From positions 1-64,000 of the forward strand of contig CAYSUW010000001.1 in the NCBI GenBank assembly GCA_964434385.1: 64,000 nt of DNA, in the 5' to 3' direction. Below are positions 36,291 through 45,768 of the stretch, piece by piece. Below the pieces are notes generated by a model. The model was not told the origin of the DNA. It was given only the letters and a program-made list of their open reading frames with translations, and ran no database searches. A program made the position numbers and the translations under genes. The stretch is from GCA-002700125 sp964434385 (lineage in GTDB: Bacteria > Chloroflexota > Dehalococcoidia > Lucifugimonadales > Lucifugimonadaceae). The first letter of the stretch is position 1; the number at the start of each line of letters is the position of its first letter.

Positions 36291-37552
36291 CCCATCTCCA
36301 TTTCAATATCCTCAAGCCAAACTTTATCACCACGTTTAATGCCTGCATTTTCTAATAATTTTGTAAGGCCTTTCTTTTTCATTTCGCCATAAAATTGAAT
36401 TTGGGCATTGGGGTTTGCCAAATCAGTGCCTTGAGCTATTTGTATTATTTCTTGATCTAAAATAATTACTTTATTGTTTTCTATTGTTAACCGGTCTTTT
36501 TTAACAAAATTTGAAGCTTTATTAAATTTAACTTTCGAAGCTAATATTTTATTTGCTTCTCGAATCAAAATCTTTTTTAATTCTTCCATTCCTTGTCCTG
36601 TAAGTGCTGAAATAGTCAAAACTGTCCAATCTTTTTTTTCAAACTCCAATTTGATTTGATTTATGCCATTCAAATTTTCAACAAGATCAATTTTATTAAT
36701 AGCTATAAGTTTTTTAATTTTTAATAAATTTTTATCAAATAACATGATTTCTTTATTAATTTTTTCAAACTCTTCAAATAAATTATTTTTACTAGCATCT
36801 AAAATATGAACTATTAAATTTACTCTTTTTATATGTTTTAAAAATTGATGGCCTAAACCTTTACCTTTACTAGCTTGATCAATAAGCCCTGGAATTTCTG
36901 CTATTGTTATTGAATTCCATTGATTGTTCACAACTCCAATAACTGGTTCTAAAGTAGTAAATGGATAATCAGCAATTTTTGGTTTTGCATTAGTTAATGC
37001 ATTTACAACACTTGATTTTCCTACATTAGGAAATCCTACTAAACCTACATCTGCGATTATTCTAAGTTCTAATTTTATATTAAGATTTTTGCCTTTTTCA
37101 CCTGCTTCAGCTAGCAATGGTTCCTGATTATTAGCTGAAACAAATTTTTTATTCCCATTTCCTCCTTTACCACCTTTTGCAAGCATAATAGAATCATTTT
37201 TTTTCAAAAGTTCTCCTGCAAAAATATATTTATTGTTCTGTTCTATCCACACTAAAGTTCCCTTAGGTGCCTTAAGAATTAAATCTTCAGCATTCTTACC
37301 AGATCTATTTTTACTCATGCCATCTTGACCTGATTTAGCTTCAAATATTTTAATAAAATTTAACTCTCCTAATCCAAGACTGTTTGAATCACACGATAAA
37401 ATTATTGATCCTCCATTTCCTCCTTTACCACCATCAGGCCCTCCTTTAGGAACAAATTTTTCTTTTCTAAAGGAAACATGTCCATTTCCTCCTTTACCAG
37501 ATTTAATATTAATTATTGTTAAATCAATCAATTTATTTCTTTTAATAATCAT
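36287..37552 (-). CDS. obgE: GTPase ObgE/CgtA
   Basis: Obg is an essential ribosome-assembly GTPase. The glycine-rich Obg fold occupies residues 8-165 (KGGNGHVSFRKEKFVPKGGPDGG...). The G domain has G1 GFPNVGKS (173-180), G2 in YPFTTLEP, G3 in EIPGLID and G4 NKID. A C-terminal OCT domain is present (about 350-421). Length (421 aa) is typical of the OCT-bearing form. Confidence 0.95.
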   Translation of the reverse strand: MIIKRNKLIDLTIINIKSGKGGNGHVSFRKEKFVPKGGPDGGKGGNGGSIILSCDSNSLGLGELNFIKIFEAKSGQDGMSKNRSGKNAEDLILKAPKGTLVWIEQNNKYIFAGELLKKNDSIMLAKGGKGGNGNKKFVSANNQEPLLAEAGEKGKNLNIKLELRIIADVGLVGFPNVGKSSVVNALTNAKPKIADYPFTTLEPVIGVVNNQWNSITIAEIPGLIDQASKGKGLGHQFLKHIKRVNLIVHILDASKNNLFEEFEKINKEIMLFDKNLLKIKKLIAINKIDLVENLNGINQIKLEFEKKDWTVLTISALTGQGMEELKKILIREANKILASKVKFNKASNFVKKDRLTIENNKVIILDQEIIQIAQGTDLANPNAQIQFYGEMKKKGLTKLLENAGIKRGDKVWLEDIEMEMG

Positions 37553-37602
37553 AATAAGAGTGTTATTAATATTAAGTTTGTGGGATTAAGCTTATTTTAA
37601 AA

Positions 37603-37745
37603 AACAAAATGTTCAAAACTTTAACTAAAAATGAATTTTGATATGATTTTTGGTTTAAATAAATTAATGGCTTTTTATAATTAACATTTAATTGTCAAAA
37701 TTAATGATTTTATAACAAATATTAAACAGTTTTGAACATTTTGTT
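37603..37745. repeat. Perfect 18-bp inverted repeat flanking a very AT-rich 107-bp spacer, next to dnaA
   Basis: AACAAAATGTTCAAAACT (37603-37620) and its exact reverse complement (37728-37745) flank 107 bp of very AT-rich DNA between obgE and dnaA. The right arm ends 3 bp before the dnaA stop codon. The spacing is too long for an ordinary terminator hairpin. It could be an origin-associated element, a protein-binding pair, or part of a long-range mRNA structure. No TTATCCACA-type DnaA box is visible within it. Confidence 0.55.
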
Positions 37746-37748
37746 AAC

Positions 37749-39083
37749 TTAGAAATTAAAGTGATTCTTTATTTGCTGTAAATCATTCCTAGCCAATGAA
37801 GATTTTTTTAAATCTTCTTCTATTGACCTGTATGCTTGCAAGACAGTGGAGTGGTTTTTGTTACCAATAATTTTTCCTATGATGCTCCAAGTTAAGTTTA
37901 GATTTTTACGTAAAATATAATAAGAAATTTTCCTGGCATAGATTAATTTTTGTTCTCTTTTGCTACTTTTCAAAGAAGAAATATTTATATCAAAATATTT
38001 ACAAATATATGAAAGAAGTTCTTCAATAGAAGGAATAGAAGGAGTGTTATTTATCCGAAATCCTTTAATAACATTTTCAGCTAAAACTAATGATGCTGGA
38101 CAGTTTTTCAATTGAGCAAAAGCTAAAATTCTATTGAGAGCCATTTCAATTTGACGAACATTATTTCTACACATTTTTGCTAAATAAGTTGTTACTTCTG
38201 GTTCTATAGTTACATTTGCTAAAGAAGCCTTTTTCTCAATAATCACTATTCTGGTTTCATAATCAGGTTTTTGAATATCTACTACAAGTCCGCCTTGAAG
38301 CCTGGATAAAATTCTAGATTCAATTTCTGCAAGATCTTTAGGATCATCTCCTGCAATTACAATTGGTTTGCCTTCTATAAATAGTTCATTGAATATATGG
38401 AAAAATGCTTCCTGAGTTTGATTTTTTCCAGATAAAAAATGAATGTCATCAACTAAAAGCGCATCAAGTTTGCTATATTTTTCTCTGAAATCATTTATTT
38501 TCCCTTCTTTAATGGAAAAAATATATTCGTTGGTAAACATTTCTCCAGTAATATATCTAGTATTTAAATTTTTTGCAGATAATGAATGAGCAATAGCATG
38601 CAGAAGATGAGTTTTTCCTAAACCAACATCAGAATATAAATACAAAGGATTAAACTTAACCGATTTTGAACCAGCTATTTGCTGTGTTGATGAATAGGCA
38701 AGTTCGTTTGAGGGACCAACTACAAAGGAGTCAAATGTATATTTGATTGGAGTAAAATATTTTTTTTGAAATCCTTGAGTTATTGGCTTTTTTGATTTTG
38801 ATAAATTTTCAAAAGAATTTTTTTCAGGGGCTACAAAAACTTTAAAATCTATAGAAATTGATGTGTTTGCAATGTTATCTACAACACGAGAAATAGTAGG
38901 CAATAATCGTTTTGATAGCATTTCAGCAGCAAAAGGACTGATAGTAGAAATAACTAAAGACTGTTCGTTAAAAGATAAGGCTGTAGTGTTTTTTAACCAA
39001 GTTTCAAAATTAGCCTTTGGCATTTCCATTTCGAGATGACTTAATGCCGTAGACCATAATTTTTCAGCACTTAGGTTTTTCAA
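37749..39083 (-). CDS. dnaA: Chromosomal replication initiator protein DnaA
   Basis: All four DnaA domains are present: an N-terminal helical domain (1-80, LWSTALSHLEMEMPKANFETWLK), a linker, the AAA+ domain (about 110-330) and the C-terminal DNA-binding domain with GNKNHSTVLQAYRSIEEDL, matching the signature G-x-[RK]-[DN]-HSTV. The P-loop reads SDVGLGKT (151-158), with Ser where Gly is usual at the first position. Walker B is ALLVDDIHFL. It is divergent from fmt and not beside dnaN or rpmH, so gene order does not match the classical origin cluster. Confidence 0.95.
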   Translation of the reverse strand: MKNLSAEKLWSTALSHLEMEMPKANFETWLKNTTALSFNEQSLVISTISPFAAEMLSKRLLPTISRVVDNIANTSISIDFKVFVAPEKNSFENLSKSKKPITQGFQKKYFTPIKYTFDSFVVGPSNELAYSSTQQIAGSKSVKFNPLYLYSDVGLGKTHLLHAIAHSLSAKNLNTRYITGEMFTNEYIFSIKEGKINDFREKYSKLDALLVDDIHFLSGKNQTQEAFFHIFNELFIEGKPIVIAGDDPKDLAEIESRILSRLQGGLVVDIQKPDYETRIVIIEKKASLANVTIEPEVTTYLAKMCRNNVRQIEMALNRILAFAQLKNCPASLVLAENVIKGFRINNTPSIPSIEELLSYICKYFDINISSLKSSKREQKLIYARKISYYILRKNLNLTWSIIGKIIGNKNHSTVLQAYRSIEEDLKKSSLARNDLQQIKNHFNF

Positions 39084-39377
39084 ATTAACTCCAAATTTTT
39101 ACAAAGAAAAGACTTCCAAATAATGGCTATTTTTTAATTTGGGAGTAAAATCTTTACTCGTTGATTAACTAGATACTAGAGTTATTAGTTACAATGTTGC
39201 ACAATAAACTTTTATCTAAAAAAAACATATCATACCTCATTGAAAGAGCGATACGGTTAATTATTTAGAATATAAAAAAAATCAGATAATTTTGTTTAAT
39301 TATTGTGTAATATTTCACAAACAACCTAAAAAGAACATTTGTTCTTGGAGAAAAATTTCCCAAAAAAGGAGATTATT
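39084..39377. promoter_or_regulatory. Divergent dnaA/fmt promoter region with a dyad
   Basis: This 294-bp region is the largest gene-free stretch I find. Near its right end TTGTGTAATATTTCACAA (39303-39320) is an 18-bp palindrome with two mismatched pairs, a plausible operator shared by the two divergent genes. The half-site ATTTCACAA only loosely resembles a DnaA box. A 24-codon frame at 39194-39268 has no support. Confidence 0.4.
39366..39371 (+). promoter_or_regulatory. Shine-Dalgarno indicating a TTG start for fmt
   Basis: AAGGAG ends 6 nt before the TTG at 39378, and the residues after that TTG (KIIFIGTP) are the expected N-terminus of formyltransferases. The upstream ATG at 39339 has no such site. 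Confidence 0.7.
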
Positions 39378-40289
39378 TTGAAAATAATATTTATTGGCAC
39401 CCCAGAAGAGTCTGCTAAATGTCTTGAGGAAGTAAGTAAAATTTTTGAGGTGATCTTTGTATATACAAAAGAAGATAAAATTAGAGGTCGAGGAAAATCA
39501 AAAACTTTTACTCCCGTAAAGACAGCTGCAATTAATTTAGATATAAAATTCTCTACTTCTTCTCCAAATTCTGATTTCCTAAAGTCACTTGATGCAGATT
39601 TAATAGTTTTATGTTCTTATGGTGCAAAATTAGATGTGGATGTTATTAATTCTGCTAAATTTGGAGCAATTAACATTCATCCTTCTTTGTTACCTCAATA
39701 TAGAGGACCAAGTCCAATAATTACACCCTTGCTTGATGGTTGTGAAGATACAGGAGTTTCTATAATGAAGATGGATGAAGGTTTTGATACGGGGCCAATT
39801 TTAGCTCAAGTTAAGGTTAAAATTTTTCCAGAGGATAATGGAGAAATGTTAACATATAAATTATTTAAAAAAGGAACAAAGTTATTAATAAATACAATTA
39901 GAAAAATTAATACTGGTAAATATTCTGAAACTCCTCAAAACCATAGTGATGCTACATTCACAAAAATAATAAGAAAATCAGATGGAAAAATTAATTGGAA
40001 TGAAGAAGCTGAAAAAATTGAAAGACAAATCAGAGCATATAATCCTTGGCCGATGGCTTTTTCTTTTTGGAATAACAAGAATCTTAAGATTCTAAAAGCA
40101 AAAACTTCTGAGCATATTTTTGAAAAACCTGGACATGTTAAACGCACTTCAAGTAACCAAATTATTGTTGCAACAAAAAAAGGATCACTTGAACTACATT
40201 TAATTCAATTAGAAGGTAAAACTCCCACTAATATTCAAGATTTTATTAATGGGCAGCCTCAATTTGTAGAAAGCATTTTAAGCTCCTAA
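39378..40289 (+). CDS. fmt: Methionyl-tRNA formyltransferase, Fmt
   Basis: Fmt formylates initiator methionyl-tRNA. The catalytic domain has KIIFIGTPE at its start, INIHPSLLPQYRGPSPI (catalytic Asn and His, the SLLP-x(2)-RG motif), and DTGVSIMKMDEGFDTGPIL. A C-terminal OB-like domain follows (about 205-303, IRAYNPWPMAFSFW). The TTG start at 39378 gives 303 aa; the longer ATG frame from 39339 adds 13 atypical residues. def (peptide deformylase) is not adjacent. The stop abuts the convergent NIPSNAP gene stop. Confidence 0.92.
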   Translation: MKIIFIGTPEESAKCLEEVSKIFEVIFVYTKEDKIRGRGKSKTFTPVKTAAINLDIKFSTSSPNSDFLKSLDADLIVLCSYGAKLDVDVINSAKFGAINIHPSLLPQYRGPSPIITPLLDGCEDTGVSIMKMDEGFDTGPILAQVKVKIFPEDNGEMLTYKLFKKGTKLLINTIRKINTGKYSETPQNHSDATFTKIIRKSDGKINWNEEAEKIERQIRAYNPWPMAFSFWNNKNLKILKAKTSEHIFEKPGHVKRTSSNQIIVATKKGSLELHLIQLEGKTPTNIQDFINGQPQFVESILSS

Positions 40290-40595
40290 TTAAGCTCCAT
40301 CTGGAAGAATTGGTTCTATAAGAACAATTTCTCTGTGAGCATGATGGCCTCGAATAAAATCAACATTTTCTTTCCACCAATCGGTTCCATAAAACTTAGC
40401 TTCTTTTTCTTCAATTTCCTCTTTATTGTTAAAGGTTCTGATCCAAATGAATTGAGTATTCTCTTCATTAACCCATGCAGTTTGTATTCCCATTCCTGCT
40501 TCTTTAACTTTTGAAATTAACACATCGTTAAAAAGATTTAGCCAACTTTCCATCATTCCTTTGTTTATTGTGTATGTTCTTAATTGTCCTACCAT
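40290..40595 (-). CDS. NIPSNAP family protein
   Basis: This 101-residue ferredoxin-like dimeric alpha/beta-barrel protein matches the NIPSNAP pattern: QLRTYTINKGMMESWLNLF at the start, FIWIRTFNNKEE in the centre, and a WW residue pair near 72-73. A good AGGAGAT precedes the ATG. Such proteins are small, cytosolic and poorly characterised; related stress-responsive A/B-barrel proteins act in monooxygenase or degradation pathways. The divergent neighbour is the rhamnonate-dehydratase-like gene, 92 bp away. Confidence 0.8.
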   Translation of the reverse strand: MVGQLRTYTINKGMMESWLNLFNDVLISKVKEAGMGIQTAWVNEENTQFIWIRTFNNKEEIEEKEAKFYGTDWWKENVDFIRGHHAHREIVLIEPILPDGA

Positions 40596-40687
40596 TACTT
40601 ATCTCCTATAAAGTATTAATAATCACTAAAATTAAAGATAATATTAACTAAATATTAAATAAATAAAAATCTATTAGGTAAATAAAA

Positions 40688-41896
40688 ATGAAAATTACTA
40701 AAATAAAATTAAGAGAGTTAAGCGGAACACTTGAAACAAAAAATATTTTTTGGGAAGAAAGGCTAGTAATGCCACTTGATATTTATCCTGATTACAGAAA
40801 TCAAGGTTTTGTTAGTGGAAGACCTGAAACTAATCTTGGTTTTAATAACCAAAAAGGATTGGCATATCCTATTTCTGCAATATTTATTGAAATTAAAACA
40901 GATGAAGGGGCAACAGGAATAGGCGGCCCAATAGATAAGGCTCAGGCTTATTTGATTAAAGAACAACTAATAGATTTACTTATAGGAAAAGATCCTCTTG
41001 CAATCGAGTTAATTTGGGATCAAATGCATAGACATCAGGTTCATGGAAGACAGGGAACTCCTATGCTTGCTTTAAGTGCTATTGATTGCGCGCTATGGGA
41101 TTTAAAAGGAAAAATTTTGCAGCAACCTGTATATAAATTATTTGGTGGACCAACAAGAGAGAAAATGCCTGCATACGCAAGCATGTTAGGTTTTGCGGTT
41201 GAAGACCTTGGGTTAGTTAAAGAGAGAGCATTGCAATTCAAAGAAATGGGATATGTTGCACAAAAATGGTTCTTTAGGCATGGGCCTATGAGTGGACCTG
41301 AAGGTTTTAAAAAAAATGTATCTTTAGTAAAAACATTAAGAGAAACGTTAGGTGAAGATGATGATATTATGCTTGATTGTTGGCAAAGCTGGAATTTAAG
41401 CTATGCTGTAAAAATGATTTCATATATTGAAGAATATGAACCTCGGTGGCTTGAAGAAGTTGCTATGCCTGACAGAATAGACACTTATAGACAATTAAGA
41501 GAAAGAACCTCTATACCTTTGTCTGGCGCTGAGCATGAATACACTAGATGGGGTTTTAAAAGGTTTGTTGATCAAGAAGCTTTAGATATATTGCAGCCAG
41601 ACATCTATTGGGCAGGAGGATTGAGCGAAACATTAAAAATAGCAAGTTATGCAACAGTACATGATCTTATTACAATTCCCCATGGACATTCTTCTAAGGC
41701 AGGTATACATTTTTCTCTTTCTCAATCTTCAATACATACTCCTTATCAAGAATATTTAGTTAAATGGAATGATATTCATCAATTCTTTTTATTAAATCCA
41801 GTTTCTCCAAAAAATGGATTTATTGGTATTCCAAATGAAATGGGATTAGGGATGAATATAGATAATTCCAAAATAGAAAAAGAAGTTGAATTTTAA
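40688..41896 (+). CDS. Enolase-superfamily dehydratase, L-rhamnonate dehydratase-like
   Basis: This member of the mandelate racemase subgroup of the enolase superfamily most resembles the rhamnonate-dehydratase group: an extended N-terminus with the FVSGRPETNLGF region (about 41-52), KWFFRHGP with Lys193, metal ligands Asp230 (LDCWQSW), Glu256 (LEEVAMP) and Glu282 (GAEHEY), Asp305, and the C-terminal IPHGHSS His. At 402 aa the length fits. It would dehydrate a sugar acid to its 2-keto-3-deoxy form. The presence of two rhamnose mutarotases at 49.3 kb fits an L-rhamnose route, but no rhamnose dehydrogenase or aldolase is next to it. Confidence 0.88.
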   Translation: MKITKIKLRELSGTLETKNIFWEERLVMPLDIYPDYRNQGFVSGRPETNLGFNNQKGLAYPISAIFIEIKTDEGATGIGGPIDKAQAYLIKEQLIDLLIGKDPLAIELIWDQMHRHQVHGRQGTPMLALSAIDCALWDLKGKILQQPVYKLFGGPTREKMPAYASMLGFAVEDLGLVKERALQFKEMGYVAQKWFFRHGPMSGPEGFKKNVSLVKTLRETLGEDDDIMLDCWQSWNLSYAVKMISYIEEYEPRWLEEVAMPDRIDTYRQLRERTSIPLSGAEHEYTRWGFKRFVDQEALDILQPDIYWAGGLSETLKIASYATVHDLITIPHGHSSKAGIHFSLSQSSIHTPYQEYLVKWNDIHQFFLLNPVSPKNGFIGIPNEMGLGMNIDNSKIEKEVEF

Positions 41897-41897
41897 A

Positions 41898-44800
41898 CTA
41901 GGTTTTAATTTTTCTCCTTCTAAATCTTCTTGATTTTCTTGGAACAACTTTTTTTGTTTCAGGTCTTGATGGAAATATAAAAGAGTTGTTTATCATAGAA
42001 TTTTTAGTTTGTGAATTATGGTGAATACGAGGAATAACTTTAATTTTTCCTGATTCTTTTTTAGGTTTTATTCCAGAGACTGACTTTAAATATTTTCCAG
42101 TAAATGATTTGTTTTTCGTTATAATATTTTCTGGAGTTCCTTGAGCAACGATTTTTCCTCCTTTAGCTCCAGCTCCTGGCCCTAGGTCAATTACCCAATC
42201 TGCGTTTTTTATTAAATCTAAATGATGTTCAATAAGCAGTATAGTATTACCAGAATCGGCAAGTTTATGTAAAATTTTTACTAAATTATTACAATCTTCA
42301 AATGAAAGGCCTGTAGTTGGCTCATCAAGAATATAAAGAGTTTTTCCGGTGCTTTTTTTTGAAAGTTGGCTTGATAATTTTATTCTTTGTGCTTCTCCTC
42401 CGCTTAATGTTGTAGCAGGTTGCCCTAATTTTATGTATCCTAATCCGACATCTATTAAAGTTTGGAATTTATTTTTTATATTTGGAATGTTAAAGAATAA
42501 TTTATAAGCTTCTGAAACAGTAAGGTCAAGAACTTCGCTGATATTTAAATTTTTGAATTTAATTTCTAGAGCTTCTCGATTATATCTTTTTCCTCTACAT
42601 AATTCACAAGGAACAGTAACATCCGGTAAGAATTGCATTTGAATTTCAGTGTATCCTGCACCTGAACAAAATTCGCATCTTCCTCCCTTAACATTAAAGG
42701 AGAATCTTCCTGTTTTATAGCCTCTGGCTTTTGATTCTGGAACAGAAGCAAAAAGTTCTCTTATGGATGTGAAGACTCCTGTGTAGGTAGCTGGGTTTGA
42801 TCTAGGTGTTCTGCCTATAGGAGTTTGGTCAATATTTATTACTTTATCAATATTTTCAATACCTAGAATTTCATCACACTCTCCTGGTATTTCTTTAGTT
42901 TTATATAATAGTTTAGAAATATTTTTATAAATTATTTCATTAACAAGAGTGCTTTTTCCTGATCCTGAAACGCCTGTTACGCAAACTATTTTTCCTAAAG
43001 GGATGTCTATATCTATGTCAGATAAGTTATTTTCTCGGGCTCCTTTTACGGTGATATTTAATTTTGAACCTTTTCGTCTTTTTAATGGAAAATCAATTTT
43101 TTTCTTTCCTGAAAGATATTGACCAGTTAAGGAATCTTCTGAAAGATGTATTTTATTTGGTTCTCCTTGAGCAATTAGGTTTCCTCCTTTATTTCCAGCA
43201 CCAGGCCCTAGATCAATTATGTTATCTGATGCCCTCATTATTGATTCATCATGTTCAACTATAAGTATTGTGTTTCCTAGATCTCTTAATTCTAATAATG
43301 TATTGATTAGTAAATGATTATCTACAGGATGAAGTCCAATTGAAGGCTCATCGCAGACATACAATACTCCTGTAAGCCCTGAGCCAATTTGAGTAGCAAG
43401 TCTAATTCTTTGACTTTCTCCTCCGCTTAAAGTGGAAGTAGATCTGTTAATGCTTAAATAATCTAACCCAACTTTTGTTAAAAATGTTAGTCGTGCTTTA
43501 AGTTCTTTGAAAATTTGAGATCCAATAGATCTTTCTGTACTAGTTAATCGTTTTTTATCTTCAATGTTTTGGGATGAACATAATTTTAGCCATTCCAAGC
43601 ATTTAAAAACAGAAAGAGAAGAAATTTCCATTATATTGAGGTCTAGAATTGTAACACTTAAAGATTCTTGGTTCAGTCTTTGTCCCGAGCAGATATCACA
43701 CCTCTTTTGAACCATGTAATTAGAGAGAAAATCTCTTACGGAATCTGAGTCTGTGTTTTGATAACGTTTTTCGAGTATATGGACTACTCCATCAAACTTT
43801 GTGTTCCAAATTCTTTCATTTCCTCTTTTGGATAAATATGTAATTGGAATAGTTTCGTTTTTTGTTCCATATAGAATTTCACTTATTATTTCAGGTGGTA
43901 ATTGTTTGAATGGAATATTAAGAGAAAAATTAAAGGTGCTTGATAAAGATTTTATAAAATTGTGTTCCCAAGATAAGGATCCGTCTTTTAATGTCCATGG
44001 CTCTATGGCCCCTTCAGATAAAGATTTATTTTGATCTGGAATTATTAGATATGGATCTGCTTGAAGATTAAACCCTAATCCTGAACAGTTTTTACAGGCG
44101 CCGTACGGAGTATTAAAAGAAAAATTTCTAGGTTCCAATTCTGTTAAGCTAAGTTTACATTTGTTGCAGCTTAGAGTTTCTGAGAATCTTTTTTTGTCCT
44201 TTTCTTGCATTTGGCAAACTAGAGAACCTTTTCCAATTTTTAAACAAGTTTCGATTGAGTTAAATAATCTTGTTTTATCAATATGTTTTTTAATTATTAA
44301 TCTGTCTACAACTACTTCAATTGTGTGCCATTTGTTTTTATCCAATTCGAAAGTAGAATCAAGATCCAAAATTTTTCCGTCTATTTGAACTCTTATGAAC
44401 CCCTTTTTTCTTAGATCATCAATAAGTGATTTATGTTCTCCTTTCATATGTGTTACCAATGGAGCAAGAAGAGAGATTCTAGAATTTTCAGGAAAAGTTA
44501 ATATAGAATTCATCATTTCTTCTGCTGATTGTTTTGTTACTGGTAATCCACACTTTGGGCAGTGGGCTTTTCCTATCCTTGAGTATAAAAGACGAAGATA
44601 GTCGAAAATTTCTGTTACTGTTCCAACAGTAGATCTAGGGTTTTTTGTAACACCTTTTTGGTCTATAGATATTGCTGGGCTTAGGCCTTCAATTCTGTCT
44701 ACATCAGGCTTTTCTAGTCTTCCAAGAAATTGTCTAGCATAAGCAGAAAGAGACTCTACGTACCTTCTTTGTCCTTCAGCAAAAATGGTATCAAATGCTA

Positions 44801-44924
44801 ATGAACTCTTGCCTGAACCTGAAACTCCAGTTATTACTACAAGTTTATTTTTAGGAATTTCTACATCTATATTTTTTAGATTGTGTTCTCGAGCTCCCTT
44901 AATAATTATATTTTTACTTTCCAA
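41898..44924 (-). CDS. uvrA: Excinuclease ABC subunit A, UvrA
   Basis: UvrA is the damage-recognition ATPase of nucleotide excision repair. Two ABC modules are seen: Walker A GVSGSGKSSLA near residue 33 and GVSGSGKSTL near 642, with signatures STLSGGESQRIRL and TTLSGGEAQRIKL. Zinc modules CDIC...CSGQR and CEFCSGAGYTEIQMQF...CELCRGKR are intact. The protein ends with about 60 extra basic residues (RKSRRFRRRKIKT terminal) beyond the usual end near 940, so it is 1008 aa. The start is ATG at 44924; the stop is one base from the convergent enolase-family gene. Confidence 0.96.
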   Translation of the reverse strand: MESKNIIIKGAREHNLKNIDVEIPKNKLVVITGVSGSGKSSLAFDTIFAEGQRRYVESLSAYARQFLGRLEKPDVDRIEGLSPAISIDQKGVTKNPRSTVGTVTEIFDYLRLLYSRIGKAHCPKCGLPVTKQSAEEMMNSILTFPENSRISLLAPLVTHMKGEHKSLIDDLRKKGFIRVQIDGKILDLDSTFELDKNKWHTIEVVVDRLIIKKHIDKTRLFNSIETCLKIGKGSLVCQMQEKDKKRFSETLSCNKCKLSLTELEPRNFSFNTPYGACKNCSGLGFNLQADPYLIIPDQNKSLSEGAIEPWTLKDGSLSWEHNFIKSLSSTFNFSLNIPFKQLPPEIISEILYGTKNETIPITYLSKRGNERIWNTKFDGVVHILEKRYQNTDSDSVRDFLSNYMVQKRCDICSGQRLNQESLSVTILDLNIMEISSLSVFKCLEWLKLCSSQNIEDKKRLTSTERSIGSQIFKELKARLTFLTKVGLDYLSINRSTSTLSGGESQRIRLATQIGSGLTGVLYVCDEPSIGLHPVDNHLLINTLLELRDLGNTILIVEHDESIMRASDNIIDLGPGAGNKGGNLIAQGEPNKIHLSEDSLTGQYLSGKKKIDFPLKRRKGSKLNITVKGARENNLSDIDIDIPLGKIVCVTGVSGSGKSTLVNEIIYKNISKLLYKTKEIPGECDEILGIENIDKVINIDQTPIGRTPRSNPATYTGVFTSIRELFASVPESKARGYKTGRFSFNVKGGRCEFCSGAGYTEIQMQFLPDVTVPCELCRGKRYNREALEIKFKNLNISEVLDLTVSEAYKLFFNIPNIKNKFQTLIDVGLGYIKLGQPATTLSGGEAQRIKLSSQLSKKSTGKTLYILDEPTTGLSFEDCNNLVKILHKLADSGNTILLIEHHLDLIKNADWVIDLGPGAGAKGGKIVAQGTPENIITKNKSFTGKYLKSVSGIKPKKESGKIKVIPRIHHNSQTKNSMINNSFIFPSRPETKKVVPRKSRRFRRRKIKT

Positions 44925-44976
44925 TTTTTTCCTTTTGAGAATATGATCACATTTATTTTATCAACAATAATTTAAA

Positions 44977-45732
44977 TTAATGTTTCATAATGGTTTGATA
45001 AAATTTTTTAGAGTTTAAATTTACTCCCAATAATTCTCTTATGCTTTCATCAAAAACTCTAGACAATTCTTGTAGTATGTTTTTTGGAGGAGACAATTCT
45101 ATTAATGATGAAAAGTTTTCTCGACTCATATTTCTAAGAATTTTCAAAGTCATGATGTTTAAATTTATTAATTTTGTGTTTTCTAGTTTTTTGCAATCTG
45201 AACAAAGAATTCCTCCTTGACTGGGAGAAAAAACATGTGAGTTTTTACTTATTTCCTTTTCGCAGTTTACACATTCTAGAAACACTAGTTTAAACCCTGA
45301 TAATGTTAATAATTGAAACTCAAAACAATGAATTAATAAGAGTTCTTTTTTATGTGTTTCTATTAATTTTAGCGAAGATACCAATAAATCAAAGAGTTTA
45401 GTGTTTGGCTGATTTTCGCTTAAAACGGATTCTGTTAGTTCTGTGATATAACATGCTTTAGCTATTAGCTTTAAATTTTTTTTAATTAAATTAAAAGAAT
45501 TAATACTTTCAACTTGAGTAATTAAGTCTAAATTTTTTCCTTTTCTTAAATAAGCTGTTACTTGATTTAAAATTTCCAAGTGACCTTTTAATTTACTTCT
45601 TGGTTTTCGTACACTTTTTGCTACAGCTCTTACTAGACCATGTTCTCTTGTAATTAAATGAAAAATACTATTTGCTTCTCCAAAATTTGAAGATTTACTA
45701 ATAATTCCTGTGGCAAAATAATTTTTTGTCAT
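44977..45732 (-). CDS. recO: DNA repair protein RecO
   Basis: RecO loads RecA onto SSB-coated DNA with RecR. The N-terminal OB fold (FATGIISKSSNFGEANSIFHLITREHGLVRAVAKSVRK) and the C-terminal zinc-finger-like CVNCEKE...CSDCKK (about residues 156-182) are typical. Length (251 aa) is normal. It lies 36 bp after recR on the same strand and probably forms a unit with recR, ybaB, dnaX and ybeY. Confidence 0.92.
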   Translation of the reverse strand: MTKNYFATGIISKSSNFGEANSIFHLITREHGLVRAVAKSVRKPRSKLKGHLEILNQVTAYLRKGKNLDLITQVESINSFNLIKKNLKLIAKACYITELTESVLSENQPNTKLFDLLVSSLKLIETHKKELLLIHCFEFQLLTLSGFKLVFLECVNCEKEISKNSHVFSPSQGGILCSDCKKLENTKLINLNIMTLKILRNMSRENFSSLIELSPPKNILQELSRVFDESIRELLGVNLNSKKFYQTIMKH

Positions 45733-45768
45733 AATAAAAAATGATTTAAATTAGTATTTTACTCAGAG

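Noticed and set aside
39194..39268. 24-codon frame between dnaA and fmt, considered as a possible rpmH
   Set aside because: The peptide has none of the rpmH (L34) sequence, which is basic and starts MKRTYQPS-like; there is no Shine-Dalgarno.
39084..39377. Classical DnaA-box cluster and origin between dnaA and fmt
   Set aside because: No TTATCCACA-like 9-mers were found in the region; the palindrome at 39303-39320 only loosely resembles one.
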